A stretch of 64,000 bases of DNA from Tholera decimalis (taxonomy: Eukaryota; Arthropoda; Insecta; Lepidoptera; Noctuidae), in contig OW964555.2 of NCBI GenBank assembly GCA_943138885.2, forward strand, positions 15,642,001 through 15,706,000. The letters run 5' to 3'. The position numbers and the translations under genes are program-made. Below, in pieces: positions 22,554 through 34,359 of this stretch (the stretch's first letter is position 1; each line of letters opens with the position of its first letter). The notes beneath the pieces are model-generated. The model was not told where the DNA came from, made no database searches, and worked only from the letters and a program-made list of their open reading frames with translations.

Positions 22554-23129
22554 AGTTTAAATAACGAAGTTAAGATACTGGAGTAAGAGCTTCGTTCATT
22601 ATTATAATGATACTTATAACTTTTACCCGAACGAAAACTAAAAGTTTCAAAGCCAATAGGCGTTAATTTATACATTACTAACGCCCTTTTGTAACAATGA
22701 GGCCGTGACCAAAGTTGCCTGCCACCATAAATAGCATAAAACCTTGTAAACTGGGAATTTATTCTATCGAGACATTTTTACTAAATTCAAATTTTTTTTC
22801 CGCACAGACGCTATTACTTTAGGAAGACTGTCATTGTTACAAAAAGGGAACGGGAATGGCAAATTTTGAGGGAAAATTCATTTTTCTTTCTCATTTCACA
22901 TAGAAGGTAGGAAGCTTAATACATTTTTGGGGTTCCTTTTGTATAGAAAATGTGTATCCAGTACAAATCTTGATTTGTTTATGATATACTTGGGCCTTGC
23001 TTCTGGAACGATAAAATGTGACAAATAATTGTTAAATGTGTTTTAATTTTTGTTTTTAATAAGTATACCTACCCTTGGAATTTCTCCTGTATCGTGAGTG
23101 CATTTTTAGAAACACTAGACTCGGCACAA
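22554..23129. other. Non-coding DNA, nothing recognised
   Basis: AT-rich, no motif or ORF supported. Confidence 0.4.
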
Positions 23130-23235
23130 CTGTTTGTAGCCCATACAAACATTTGCTCCGTTGGTTGCGGGAATTGAACCCGCGACACGCAGCGCAGCAG
23201 TCAATCGCTCAACCACTGCGCCAACAGAGTCATTT
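23130..23235 (-). mobile_element. tRNA-derived SINE, minus orientation
   Basis: Read on the minus strand, the segment has an A-box-like GTTGGCGCAGTGGTTGAGCG and a B-box GGGTTCAATTCCC at tRNA-like spacing, followed by GCAAATGTTTGTATGGGCTA. It cannot fold as a full tRNA and lacks an anticodon arm, so it is a SINE head rather than a tRNA gene. A diverged relative is at 36765-36870. Confidence 0.65.
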
Positions 23236-23649
23236 CATTACTGTGATTGATTGTAATATATTCCCAAATCTCAATCGCATCACATGTCTTGCGTTTAATT
23301 TGCAACGCGTCTGTAGTTGCTTATCAGAAAACTAGGAGATGTTTAATCTCACTAGGTTATCAAACCTACTTGTATAAGTAGGTACTCGTATAACTGGACA
23401 GTACCTCCTCCCTCCCTGGAGGTATCGGGTGGAGCGTCCGAGTAATCGTCATTCCGGATGACACCGCAGAACTTGATGGATCGTATAACTTGAGTGAGTT
23501 GAGCCTGAGCCAAGAACCGATTGATACGAGTAAAGCCACTTAATTTGATACAGTGCCAATAAATTGCTAGCTTTTCGCGTCGAACAACACTACAAACTTT
23601 CAGATGGATCCTGTACAAATATATATGTCGTACATCTTTCTTACTTCTT
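23236..23649. other. Non-coding DNA, nothing recognised
   Basis: No family or gene recognised. The minus-strand frame at 23352-23618 has no motif. Confidence 0.4.
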
Positions 23650-23864
23650 ACTAATATTATAAATGCGAAAGTTTGTGAGGATGGATGAATATTATGTATG
23701 AATATTTGTTACTTTTTCACGCAAAAACTACTGGACGTCGAAGTGAAGAACGAAGCTGACATTCTGGAATAACACATAGGCTACTTTTATCCCGGATTTT
23801 TACGGGATCGGGATTTACCAAGGAAAACCCTCACACGCGAACGAAGTCACGGGCAGAAGCTAGT
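23650..23864 (+). mobile_element. Non-autonomous Helitron-like element (Lep1-type)
   Basis: Starts ACTAATATTATAAATGCG and ends CGAAGTCACGGGCAGAAGC + TAGT. It contains TTTTCACGCAAAAACTACTG and ATAGGCTACTTTTATCCCGG, the standard phrases of these lepidopteran elements. Both ends are recognisable, so this copy may be full length at about 215 bp. Confidence 0.65.
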
Positions 23865-23899
23865 TATATATATATACATTCCTATATACATATAAATAA

Positions 23900-24148
23900 A
23901 ATCGAAGTGTCTTTACGATACTAAAACAAAAACTATTTTTAAATTCTTATCTGTCTGTATTTCTATTGGTTCGGCCTAATCGTTGGAACAGCTGGACCGA
24001 TTTTATTGGGATGGTAGGATTTTCATTGGAAGAAAGAGGAGGTTAAAGGGTAACATATAGGCTAATTTTTATTATCCCGAAAATCCTATGGTACTGAGAT
24101 TTACGCGGGAAAAATCTCCCACGCAAATGAACTCACCGACGTAGCTAG
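23900..24148 (+). mobile_element. Second Helitron-like element, diverged
   Basis: Contains GGACCGATTTTATTGGGATG, ACATATAGGCTAATTTTTAT and a CCCACGCAAATGAACTCACC end, then GACGTAGCTAGTA. It follows the 23650-23864 copy by only a few dozen bases. Its 5' boundary is not sharp. Confidence 0.5.
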
Positions 24149-24557
24149 TAACAAAGGTTTTGTACAACAAGACGAAAATAATTAATTTGAACATTTAAAG
24201 CCATACAAGGCATTATGAAGAATAATAAATTAATCTAGCCTGTTGTTCTGCCTCTATTTTATACTTAGATATTCTATCTCAATAATTTTGCCACGCCTTT
24301 GTCAGCTATGATTTAATCGGCATCTAGTCTAATATTCTAGAGTTATACCTACTTAATTCAATGTTATTCCGGCCATGTTCACACTGGTGTTGAGGCTGTG
24401 AGCCAAGGACAATACAATTCCCAAGTTGAATTGTCCTACTCTCAAACAGGAGTCTGTATTGTGTGAGATAACAATGAATTGGTTTTCACTCGGAGCGTTT
24501 TCATGCTGGCTACGAGATTGTAGGCATTACTGTGACGTATAGAAATAAATTATTTGT
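24149..24557. other. Non-coding DNA, nothing recognised
   Basis: No ORF or family. It leads directly into LINE sequence. Confidence 0.35.
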
Positions 24558-26145
24558 TTAGTATAACATTACAAGCTGATCCAGCGAACATCGTACCGCT
24601 ATATATATTTTTTGGTACATTTGCTTTGCCACATAAACTATTTTAGTGAAAAAAAAAGTCGAGCCTAAACGTAGTCTATGACATATTTTCAGATCTACCA
24701 AATAATACAAAAAAATCATAAAAAGAGAAAAAAAAGGAGATAAAACGCCACCCTGCGGCACACCGGTAGAGGTGTCACACCAAGAAGAGAAAGAATCCTC
24801 AGTTTAGATACGCTGCCGGCGACCAAACAGGTAACTACGAAACCAATCAATTTTGAAGGAGATATGTTAAAAGAGCATAGAATGCCAAGCAAAATGTCAA
24901 AGTCAACATTATTAAAAGCATTGCTGAAGTCAAGTAGTGCAAGTACCGTTAACTTCCCCATCTCCATGCCTGACCTTATATCATCCGTTATATGAACGAG
25001 TGCTGAGGTAGTGCTGTGACCAGGTCGAAAACCAGATTGGAAAGGATTTAAAAGATTATGTTTAGAAAGGAACGCGCTGAGTTGTTGATGGACAAGCTTT
25101 TCAAGGACTTTGGACAGAAAAGGGAGAATGGAAATGGGTCGGTAGTCAGAAAAAGATGCAGGATGCGATTTCTTTGGTAACGGGATAACTTGAGCGTCTT
25201 TCCAAGCTTGTGGAAAGATACTACTAGAAATAGAGAAGTTAAGGATATAAAGGATGGCTGGAAGAATGTTGTCAAGGATAGGAGTGATCATCTTACGACT
25301 GACACAGTCACTAACGTTTTAAGTTCCTCCATGACACACATGCCAAATTTCTGAGGTCATCGGAAAACTTGAGGCTAAAGGTACCGAGTCACTCCATCAA
25401 TTTCTTTGGTAAGTCGTTCGCAGCTCAAGCAGTACGACTGTGGAATACTCTTTCTGTGTTAGTAAGACAAGCAGGGTCCTTCAAAAACATGGTAAAAGAT
25501 CTCTATCTCTCTCTTTAATTTGTTACTATTTTTTCTCAGCTCATAACTCAGCTTTGTTCTTTTTATGTATATTTATGTATATGTATATTCAGTATATGTA
25601 TAGGTTATTAATTATTTATTGTATATACTTAAGTGGACTACCTGCGTATTTATTTTCTCCTGCTGTGTCAAATCCATCCAAAGGTTGTAAAAGATCGCTT
25701 TTAGCGATAAGACCGCCAATTGTAACACCCTTTGTAGTTTTTTAAGTCCTTATTAAATTCTGTTATGGTGTACAGTAAAGAGTATATCTATCTATCTACC
25801 TACAGCGTCGGACGCAATAGACACAATACTCTTTTTAACATCACAAGCAGTAAATTGATTTATAACAAAAGGAGAATAATCAGGTACCGGAAGGTTTGAA
25901 AGATAACTTAGAGTAGCAGCTTTAGTGGCCCTATCTAATACAGGCGAAGTAGAAAAATGACTATTAAGTAAGTTGAAGTCTAAGTCCTTAGGAATTGTTT
26001 CATGAGACTTTTTTCCGATACCTAATGATTTGTTACATAGGCATGTAACATTGTATGTAAATTCGTAACCCCTAAGAAGGACCTTCTTCCGAGAGGTTTT
26101 AGTGACACACTGAATTTTCTTGTCTGTTGCAAATAGTATTAGCAA
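24558..26145 (-). pseudogene. Decayed LINE reverse transcriptase, split by another LINE
   Basis: Reading the minus strand from 26145, the frame gives DLDFNLLNSHFSTSPVLDRA up to SIASDAVG at about 25796. After an inserted plus-strand fragment it resumes at about 25305 with CVSRKMITPILDNILPAILY. Reverse transcriptase motifs follow: DYRPISILPFLSKVLEKLV, then FQSGFRPGHSTTSAL and LLDFSNAFNNVDFDIL with the first catalytic Asp. A frameshift near 24765 separates the PQGGVLSPFFSLF block. The YADD-bearing part is absent. It is the same Jockey/CR1-type family as 19903-20745 and clearly inactive. Confidence 0.75.
25305..25795 (+). mobile_element. 5'-truncated LINE 3' end inserted in a minus-strand LINE
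   Basis: Plus-strand translation around 25330-25515 gives RSSENLRLKVPSHSINFFGK, AAQAVRLWNTLSVLVRQAGS and a closing FKNMVKDLYLSL, the C-terminal block of the same LINE family. The 3' UTR continues to a GTGTACAGTAAAGAGTAT end with a (TATC)n tail near 25783-25798. On both sides the minus-strand RT frame is interrupted at the insertion, so this fragment landed in an older LINE. Confidence 0.65.
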
Positions 26146-26529
26146 TTGTTTTGTATACGTAAAAGAGATAAAATCACAATTACTTATGTCGCAAGTTGAA
26201 AAAGACAGAAATATTGCCCAGCCCTAGCCGGCCGCACTAGCTTTATTATTCTGGTTGGTGCACAGGTAAATTTTTTGCAACCCTTCTCGAACGGCTGCGC
26301 TTCAGATTTGAAATAATTATTGTTGTCATAAATGGTGACATATATGTATTTGTTGAGTATGATTTGCTAATATTAGGATTTGTATAGGAAGTCAAATTAG
26401 TAAGGTAGTCATGTTTGGCTTTTAGTTAGAGCATGGTACGAAACGATCAGTCAGCGAATACGACACGCACTTGGCTGTCATAAAAACTATGGAACCCTAC
26501 ACTGCGCGTGGCCCGACACACACTTGACC
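26146..26529. other. Spacer between LINE copies
   Basis: Non-coding. No family recognised. Confidence 0.35.
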
Positions 26530-27755
26530 GGTTTTTTTATTAACGCTATCACTCAACGACTATCTTCCTTCTACCACTTGTATGCTAATGATTTGCAAAT
26601 TTACACGCAAGCACCCCTCGTAGACTTATCTGATGCCATTGGGACAATTAATGTTGACCTTGCTCGAATTAGTGATTGGAGCACTGAGTTCGGACTAAAA
26701 ATCAATCCTGCCAAAACCCAAGTGATTATTGTTGGTAGTTCCCTGACTATCTCTAGAAACGATTGTTCGACACTTCCCCAAGTTTCCTTTAATAACACCG
26801 TCATTCCGTTCAGTCACGCTTTGAAGAACTTGGGGATATACATCGACAAAACTCTGTCTTGGACGAAGCAATTGCAGGAAGTCAGTCGTAAACTATTTGC
26901 TTCTGCTGGCTCCCTGAGACGCCTTCGTTATTTTCATCATCGCTTACCATCAGGCGATATCGAGGTCAAGAGTGGGCCCATCAGTAATAAAAAAAAAATG
27001 CAGTTGCACAATCTCTTCTTCTTCCTATCTTGGACTATGCTGATGCCAGCTATCTTGATTTGATCCAAAACCAATGATTTGACATGCTAGAGCGACTTCA
27101 AAATCTCTGTATTAGGTTTATATTTGGCTTGCGCAAATATGACCATGACTCTGAATTTCGTACTAAGCTCAAATAGCTTCCTATTAGGTTTCGCCGGAAT
27201 ATTCATTTACTTTCTCTGCTTTATAATGTGCTATTTAATCCTTTCACTCCTTTTTATCTTAAAGACCGCTTTCGGTTTCTCTGTGACACATATTCAAGGT
27301 CCTTGAGATCAACGGAAAATTTAGAGTTAATTATCCGTATGCATTCCACTTCTTTCTTCGATAAATCTTTCACTAAACAAGCAGTCCGTTTATGGAATGC
27401 ATTGCCCATAGATGTGAGGCGTGCTCAAACATTACCTACGTTCAAAAAAATGCTGAAAGAGCATTACCTCTCACTATAATTTTTTCCCCTCCTTTCTCTA
27501 TTATGATTTTGATATGTATTAGTATATATTAATATATTATATTTATATATATGGTATGTATTTTATATTATTATGTTTGATTAGTATTATGTATGATGTT
27601 GTACACTGATAGCCCTAAATCTATCTCCTTTAATTTCTGTCTATCCAAAGGTTGTCTGTAAGAGATTGCCCTGTGCGATAAGACCGCCCATTGTACACTA
27701 ATTTTATTATTTGTATCCTTAAGTGTATTGTATGGTGTACAATAAAGTATATAAT
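26530..27755 (+). pseudogene. 5'-truncated LINE reverse transcriptase, plus strand
   Basis: Begins inside the RT palm with ITQRLSSFYHLYANDLQIYT, where the catalytic YADD is altered to YAND. It continues with KINPAKTQVIIVGSSLTISR and LKNLGIYIDKTLSWTKQLQE. A short A-tailed repeat (26935-26992) interrupts the frame after SLRRLRYF. Later frames give the LERLQNLCIRFIFGLRKYDH-like block and the terminal SFTKQAVRLWNALPIDVRRA, ending at 27477-27479. The 3' UTR ends in GGTGTACAATAAAGTATATA and a TAAA/TAA-rich tail near 27755. At least the YAND change, the insertion and the frame breaks make it inactive. Confidence 0.8.
26935..26992 (+). mobile_element. Short A-tailed SINE-like insertion inside the LINE
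   Basis: CATCGCTTACCATCAGGCGA followed by GGTCAAGAGTGGGCCCATCA and an A-run matches the tail of the 13335-13435 repeat family. It lies precisely where the LINE protein frame loses its expected sequence. Confidence 0.5.
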
Positions 27756-27884
27756 AAATAAATAATAATAGACTAAATAAAAATTCGAGTGTTTGGACAA
27801 AACATCATTCAGAAAACCGGCTGATGTTTTTATACCTCATCAAAACTAACCTTTTGGTAGATTATGCCGAAGACAACAACCGAA

Positions 27885-28080
27885 TGTGTATGACCGGTGT
27901 GCCTATAATATTTGAAGAGTTCCCTCGATTTCTCCAGGATTCCAACTTCAGTTCCTGACTTGATGAAAATGGGATCAACTAAAAAGTAACGTAAAGTAGT
28001 ATCGTAAGTAACGTAGTAAAGTAGTATCTAACCCTTTCAAACAAAAAAATAATTTTCCAAATCGGTCAGGAACTATTGTG
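27885..28080 (-). repeat. Dispersed insect repeat, minus orientation
   Basis: Contains GAAGAGTTCCCTCGATTTCT, GATGAAAATGGGATCAACTA and AATTTTCCAAATCGGTCAGG, the reverse complement of the 9137-9300 and 21985-22360 family. A short local duplication (AAGTAACGTA / GTAGTATC) interrupts it at 27985-28030. Confidence 0.5.
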
Positions 28081-29859
28081 ATCATAATTAAAACTTTATC
28101 TGAGACTTTATCTGCAAATAAATAGATTGACTTGGCAATCACAAAAACAATGTAATTTATATATGTATGTATTACTTGTGAGATATATTGTGTTTTCATG
28201 CGATGGCCGAGTCAATCTATTTATTTAAAACGTTAAAGATTTTTTATATTGATATGGCCACTATAGATGTTGTTAGGTTAGATAATTACGTAACAACTTA
28301 AGACAGAAAGTCCCTTAAGTAGGGACTGAATAATCGAATAACCGACTTGGTATTACATGGATCTCACAACTTTTACGGTAGAAGAACTGAGTTGCGAGTC
28401 TTGGTTTGTTTTGACAAGTTTATTGTATTCTCTAAGTGTAATATTTACCTTAAACAAGCAGGACTTTATCATATTTTCATGATACTATATGTCAAGTATA
28501 ATAATTTCAGTACATAATAAAATTTTATTTTACATATCATTTGCTGACGTTACTTTTAAGCTTAACTGACTTTTAATTGAGTTTAACAAGATAAAAATAA
28601 ATCAGGATCCTCCAGAACGAGGCCCTCGGGGATTGGGGGGTACTCAGGGAGTAACTCAGATTTTTATATATAAGAAGATTAATTTTTCTGTTTTATTATT
28701 GGTTGATTGTTCCACTGCTGAGCAATGTTTTTTTTCAATTCTTATTTCCATTTTCTTCATCAGACAATCTTATTCGACTTAAAACACCATTTTGTTTTAA
28801 TGATATAATTTGCCAACTATTTTATTTTTTACCAAAACGTGACCTACTACTAGTTAAGGCTGATGTTGATTCAAGATAAGTTTTTAAATCAAATAACTAA
28901 TAAAATTATCTACATGAATTGTTTTGTTTCTACTGAAACCATGTAAATTTTTACAAAGAGGTCAAACCACAAGTATTTTGTATGGTTTTTAACCGTATAG
29001 TGCAGCATAATTCCGGCTAATTTAATCAGTAAATTAAGGCTTTCATTTGACACACATCTTCTTATATAATATAAAATTTTACATATTCAACGTTGGTATA
29101 CCATACGGCTACTCATATTTACATAATACACCAACCCGTACGACCGAAGGCATGGGCCATAATCCGCCACGCGGTAATAGGTAATATGATGTAGGTAGTA
29201 GGTGGCGGTAGTAGGGTAATAGACTGAAATATTTAATATCGTACACTATTTGCAGTAGATATTAACATTTCTGCGCTACCTACATCCAATTTCCTTCTAA
29301 GAAAGTGAAATCAACGTAATTATTAGAAAAGACTATGAATACCCAACTCTCTTCTAAAAACTCTCTACAGTTCAACATCAACAATTCAACACCGATAAAT
29401 AATTTGAAATTTTAAATGAAAGACAGAGCTCTATATCGTATAAATCATGATTATGTATATCTACAAAGTGATAAATTTACTCTTCACAATTATATGAACG
29501 AGGACTACAGATCGTTTTATAGCCGTAGAAATCCTATTTGTTTCTGTGTAATGGATTTTGGGGACGTGACAGTCCGTTCCCTTTGGGTTCGAAATAATTA
29601 ACTCGACTACAATTTGTATTGCTTGATCATTTCAATCTCCCGTCGCTCTTTGTCACTTTGTCCCTTGATTTAATGAAGTAAATATTGTGACATTTAGGTA
29701 CCCGTTGAACAGTATGTTTAAATTGAAATGTAATAATGCCTGTAGTTACTTCAGTCTTCAGCCAGCGCGACAAGCGTTAGGAACCAAAATAAACAATTAC
29801 TGGCCTACTGATTTATATTTTAATTGAAATCACTTAATATTTTTTGGGTCCAAAGTGGC
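28081..29859. other. AT-rich DNA, nothing recognised
   Basis: No motif-bearing ORF. The 61-codon frame at 29416-29601 has no features that support a gene. Confidence 0.4.
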
Positions 29860-29942
29860 ACTCGAAAAGAAAACCTGGAAGGATTTGGAGGAGGCTTTTA
29901 CCTAGCAGTGGGACGTTAATGGCTGAATGAAAGAATAATAAT
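29860..29942 (+). mobile_element. RTE-type LINE 3' end
   Basis: GGAGGCTTTTACCTAGCAGT followed by GGGACGTTAATGGCTGAATG and an ATAATAATA-type tail is the typical 3' terminus of lepidopteran RTE LINEs. Only the last coding and tail bases remain (5' truncation). Confidence 0.6.
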
Positions 29943-30853
29943 ATTTTTTAAACTTAGCACATTTTGATAGCAAACTGTTTACTTATTCCGGTTATTTTGC
30001 TTAGTAACAATGCCGTCAGAAACAAACTGTCACAGATAGCTAATGAATTCTGCTGATAAATGGAGATTTATGTCGTTGAGAGATAGCGACTTGATGGATG
30101 ATCATCTTGTAAGGATACATACAAGCTACGCAGTACGCAGTGAGTATTGGGGCTATTAAAGAAATTGATTGCTTTGTAAAGCTCTCAGGCGAAATGTCGG
30201 AGGCAGACATGATATCACTTTATTTAATCGTGGCAACCGTTAGGAATGGAAGGTACCGAGGGCGAATTACTTCTATCACGTAGGTACGCATCACGACATT
30301 AAAAAGTAGCTCAAGTGTGTAGGCAAAGTGAATTTTTTTTTTTAAATTGAGTATTTTTTATGAGTATTGTTCTTGTTTACTATTTTGCTAAAAACGTACG
30401 GTAGGATATTATTGAAATTGAATTCTAGTTTGCTGTTAAAGCAAAGCCAACAATAGTTTCCTCGTCAGAATCAATTTTGTTAATGATATTAACAAAATGG
30501 ACAACGCAATTGTGTGACGTCTGCGCCGCGTTAGCGCAGCGTTTAATTGACTCCAGAAGAAACGCCGCAAAAACGCGACGCATGTGTCGCGTTGTCACGG
30601 CGTCTGCGCTACGCATACGTTTATCGAACGCCTACGCTGGACAAACGCTAGTATGAAGGCTCTTATAGTCGTGCCCTGCAAGTCGAAGAATCGGGACAAT
30701 ATTTCGCGTGTCGCAACCATCGAGAAATACTAAGGTTTATTTTCGGAGTTCATTAGAAATTATAAATAAAAATGTAAAATAAATAAAATCTAGGTTTTGA
30801 CTATAAATCTTTACAATTAAATTATAAAGATATTACCTATATATAAATATCTT
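29943..30853. other. Non-coding DNA flanking the LTR element
   Basis: A CpG-rich patch with repeated GCGTTT/GCGTCGC words lies at 30515-30650. The rest is AT-rich and unrecognised. Confidence 0.4.
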
Positions 30854-31508
30854 TGCTTGCGCAAGTTTTATTTAGTTTATAATTTTCTTTTGTCACATTT
30901 CGGAACGCACCTCTAATGGTATAATTATGTTGTTATCATCATGTTTCCGAACGCATCTTACATATTAGAATACAGATTTTTCTTGACCGCAGTTTTTGAG
31001 CCAACCATATCTCTTCCCTCCTATCCAATTCCCACAAATCAGAGAAGAGATGTTCACCGCGCGCCAATCAGAGTGGCGCATTCATCGCTAACCAATCACC
31101 GCGCAGATGCTGTGATTCGAGAAAGTATAATTACTTCCGAGTCTTCGTCAAAAAACCACCGGAGAAGGGACTCTCCGCGCCGCGCCGAGATAATTAAACC
31201 GCTAATATATCTATAAATCTAAAAACTATCAACTATCCGTGTTGGCCACACACGTGTGACAAACTAAAGACCAAAGTGAAAGCGCTCAGCAACTAAGAAG
31301 GAAGAGATTCAACCCACGTGCAACTTCTTCTCAAGCTGTTTTTGCATCCACGCGATTTCATTCAGAGGATATCCAAGTAAGTCCCTCATAACCTTTCTTC
31401 CTACCCTGGTCAGCTCATTACTGTGTGTGGTCAATATATCACCACCATAATTATATCCCCGCCATTGGTCCTTCGAGAAGCTTCTATTATTTCCCCGCAT
31501 CCGCACCA
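30854..31508 (+). repeat. 5' LTR of the BEL/Pao element
   Basis: 655 bp, TG...CA ends. It differs from the 3' LTR by scattered substitutions, a block at 31305-31378 missing from the 3' copy, and a roughly 17-bp stretch present only in the 3' copy. Confidence 0.92.
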
Positions 31509-31514
31509 TAATTT

Positions 31515-31533
31515 TGGTCCTTCGAGCCGGATT
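31515..31533 (+). promoter_or_regulatory. Primer-binding site, tRNA-Tyr type
   Basis: TGGTCCTTCGAGCCGGATT starts six bases after the 5' LTR. It is complementary to a tRNA 3' end reading ...CCGGCTCGAAGGA-CCA, which matches the insect tRNA-Tyr acceptor and T-arm sequence as I remember it. It would prime minus-strand cDNA synthesis. Confidence 0.75.
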
Positions 31534-31932
31534 CAAAGAATCAGCGATCTTCTATACTTTTATAAGTTTACCGCAACATAATTATAGGTCTCATACCTAG
31601 GATTTAGGTCAAAATACCTAAAATACAAAGTTCGTAAAAACGTTCGTCATATTGGACGCGTACCTAACGTTCAGTAGTATCGTACTTACATTCCCGTTAA
31701 ATACATATATATTCATTGAGAATTACTGTATCAACTTAATATTTCTCCTATTGCATTGAAATAGCATAGGTAAATATTCTAACCGCTTATTATCGTGAGT
31801 TATCTCGGCTAACTTAACTACAACTTATATTCAACCGCATTCCTTTGGTTATACCCGCTTAAAATAATATTATTCTGAATCTACCCGCTATACTTAATAT
31901 TAATCTCCAATATTTTCTGTTAATATTCCAAC

Positions 31933-33170
31933 ATGGAAGATCTTAAAATAAAAGTAAAATTACTTCAAGCTAAAAATCAAGCAATCTTTGAACGTTTATC
32001 GTCATTATATGAAACTTCTAAGAAAGTAAATACATTTAGTATTGAGCTTCGTTCCTCGGAATCATTCATGACGGACACGGAAATTCTCTCAGTTACCCGT
32101 CAAGAATTTAGTTCCAATTTAGATAAAATAAATACCTATTCTTTACAATTAAATCCTGATCATAAAATTGATTATAACAGTCTTACATCTTTCGACGGTG
32201 TTTACACGCGCGTAGAACGAGTGCGTTCTCTCATTGCCACGCAATATTCAAGGTCATCGACCGAGTCAGCGTCGCATGATAACGTAAAACAATATAAAGG
32301 TGAGGTCAAGCTCCCACCGATTCAAATTCCGTCCTTTGATGGTAAGATTGATAACTGGCATGTTTTCTATGAATCATTTAAATCAAATATACATAGTAAT
32401 TTAAACCTTACAGATTCTCAACGTGTGCAGTATCTGATCGGTAACCTAAAGGGAAATGCATTGCAAATTACCGCCGGAATTATTCCGTCAGGTGATAATT
32501 ATACCGCTATCTGGGACAGTTTAGTTAAAAAGTATCAGGATAAACGAGCATTAGGCTCACATTACATGTCTAACATATTAAATATTAAACCAGCAATTAA
32601 TAATTCCGCATCTTTAAACACCTAGTTTCATAGAAAGTTTTCACGCGTCTGTTTCTGCTTTAGAACAATTACAAATTAAAGATTTATAGGATTTCATTTT
32701 GTTAAATTTAGCTTTGAGAAAGTTGGACCCCGCTACCGTACATTTATTCAAAATGCATAAAAGAGATGAGGAAATTCCTACTTATACGGATTGCGTTGAA
32801 TTTATAAAATCGCAAGTTATTAGATCGAACTCTTTCATCTAGAACCGCGTTAGTGAGTAACAACCCTAATAAAAATAATAATTCCTCTCGCAATCAGTCA
32901 CGTAATAGTACAGTACATACGTTTGTTACTTGCGATAATAACCAAACTTGTTTGTATTGCAATAAAGGTGATCATTGTTAACTTTACACTTGTCCAACCT
33001 TTCAATCACTTTCAGCAAATTCGCGTTTGGACTTTATTAAAAACAAACGTGGATGTGTAAACTGCCTTAGTTTAACGCACACTGCTTCACAGTGTAAATC
33101 TATTCATAATTGTAGGACATGTAACAATCGACATCATTCTCTTTTACATCTAGAAAACAGCTGTCAGCCG
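31933..33170 (+). pseudogene. BEL/Pao gag remnant
   Basis: The ATG at 31933 opens a 230-codon frame with a coiled-coil-like head. This is followed by the DUF1759-type capsid region (LPPIQIPSFDGKIDNWHVFY, then QRVQYLIGNLKGNALQI). A frameshift near 32624 moves the frame to FHASVSALEQLQIKD, and further stops occur near 32690 and 32840. The nucleocapsid-like zinc-knuckle part (CLYCNKGDHC, GCVNCLSLTHTASQC, CRTCNNRHH) survives at 32950-33150 with a stop inside. The protein would have packaged the RNA in virus-like particles. It is now broken. Confidence 0.8.
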
Positions 33171-33179
33171 ACGCGATCG

Positions 33180-33538
33180 GTCTCAAACGACGCTGTCACT
33201 AGTTCCGCGAATTCGCAACAGGTGGCGCTATGTGCGTGCTCTCGTGTGGGTACAAACGCTCCGCGTACTACAGTACTTCTATCAACTGCGAGAGTCTACG
33301 TTGATAACAAATATTGTAAACACGTTTCTGTGAGATGTTTAATAGATAACGCTTCGCAAAATAATATAATTACTTCCGCCTGTTGTAAAAAACTACAATT
33401 AAACATTATACCGCTTTCAAACTCGTTTATAAAGGGTGTCGGAACTTCTTCGCGGCCTATCATAGGTTACGTTGAGATTACATTTACTGCTAACAATAAA
33501 ATTAATTCTTTCTTTCTATTGCAGTTACAGCTGACATA
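33180..33538 (+). pseudogene. BEL/Pao aspartyl protease remnant
   Basis: In the same frame as the last zinc knuckles, VRCLIDNASQNNIITSACCK corresponds to the catalytic D-S/T-G region of DUF1758-type retropepsins, with the motif changed to DNA. The following hydrophobic LGY/GYVEITF strand is present. The frame ends at 33537-33539, and RT sequence from much further along pol begins six bases later, marking a deletion junction. Confidence 0.7.
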
Positions 33539-33544
33539 AAACAG

Positions 33545-34250
33545 ATGTATCTTCGAATTGCTGTTATTGATGAGCATCGAAAATACCAAAAAATATTTTT
33601 TCAATTTAATACCGCTGAACCTATTCGCGAATTTCAACTTAACCGAGTTGCATTTGGTCTCAAGTCCAGTCCTTTTCTAGCCATGCGCACTGTGCGCCAG
33701 CTATCATTAAATAAAATATTGCGCATAATTTTATATATCCTGAGATTTTTGCGGATTATTCTTTATGATAAATTACACAAACAAAATTACCTCGTCATGT
33801 AGCCGTTTCTATGGGTTGCGTGACAAATATAGTAGGTTTGGCTGATGCCAGCTTGAATGCATATGGCTGCGTCATATACTTACATGTCACTGATACAAAT
33901 GGTAACACACACGTAAATTTGGTGTGTGCTAAATCCAAAGTTGCACCTGTTAAGGTCGTATCTCTAGCTCGTCTAGAGCTCTATGCCGCTGTTCTTTTGT
34001 CTAAATTAATTAAACTAGTTTATGACACTTACCGCTCTCGTACCGCTATTAATACTATATTTGCCTTTTCCGATTCTACAATTACGCTTTCATGGATTCA
34101 TTCCTCACCATAGAAATGGAACATTTTTGTTAGTAACCGCGTCGCTAAATGTCAAGAAAATCTTGATCCTAAGCATTTTTATCATATTAACGGAAAGGAA
34201 AATCCTAGTGATAGTCTGTCTCGAGGTCTCCTACCCGAACAGTTACTAAA
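33545..34250 (+). pseudogene. BEL/Pao reverse transcriptase / RNase H remnant
   Basis: YLRIAVIDEHRKYQKIFFQF and NRVAFGLKSSPFLAMRTVRQ are the RT block between the first catalytic Asp and the YVDD box. Neither of those catalytic motifs is retained. After a junction near 33720, the plus strand gives GLADASLNAYGCVIYLHVTD and VVSLARLELYAAVLLSKLIK with FAFSDSTITLSWIHSSP, the RNase H-like (Peptidase_A17/Pao) region, with a stop at 34111. It continues in another frame with RVAKCQENLDPKHFYHINGK. Several internal deletions make it non-functional. Confidence 0.8.
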
Positions 34251-34359
34251 CCACGATTTTTGGTGGCATGGCCCTGAGTGGCTTCTGCGCCCAACTGCTG
34301 AGTGGCCTATCACTCCCTTTGTTTCTTCATGCAATGAACAATTGCCTGAATTTAATAAT

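Noticed and set aside
23158..23230. tRNA-like sequence on the minus strand
   Set aside because: A and B boxes are present but no anticodon arm or closed cloverleaf forms. The downstream sequence is SINE body.
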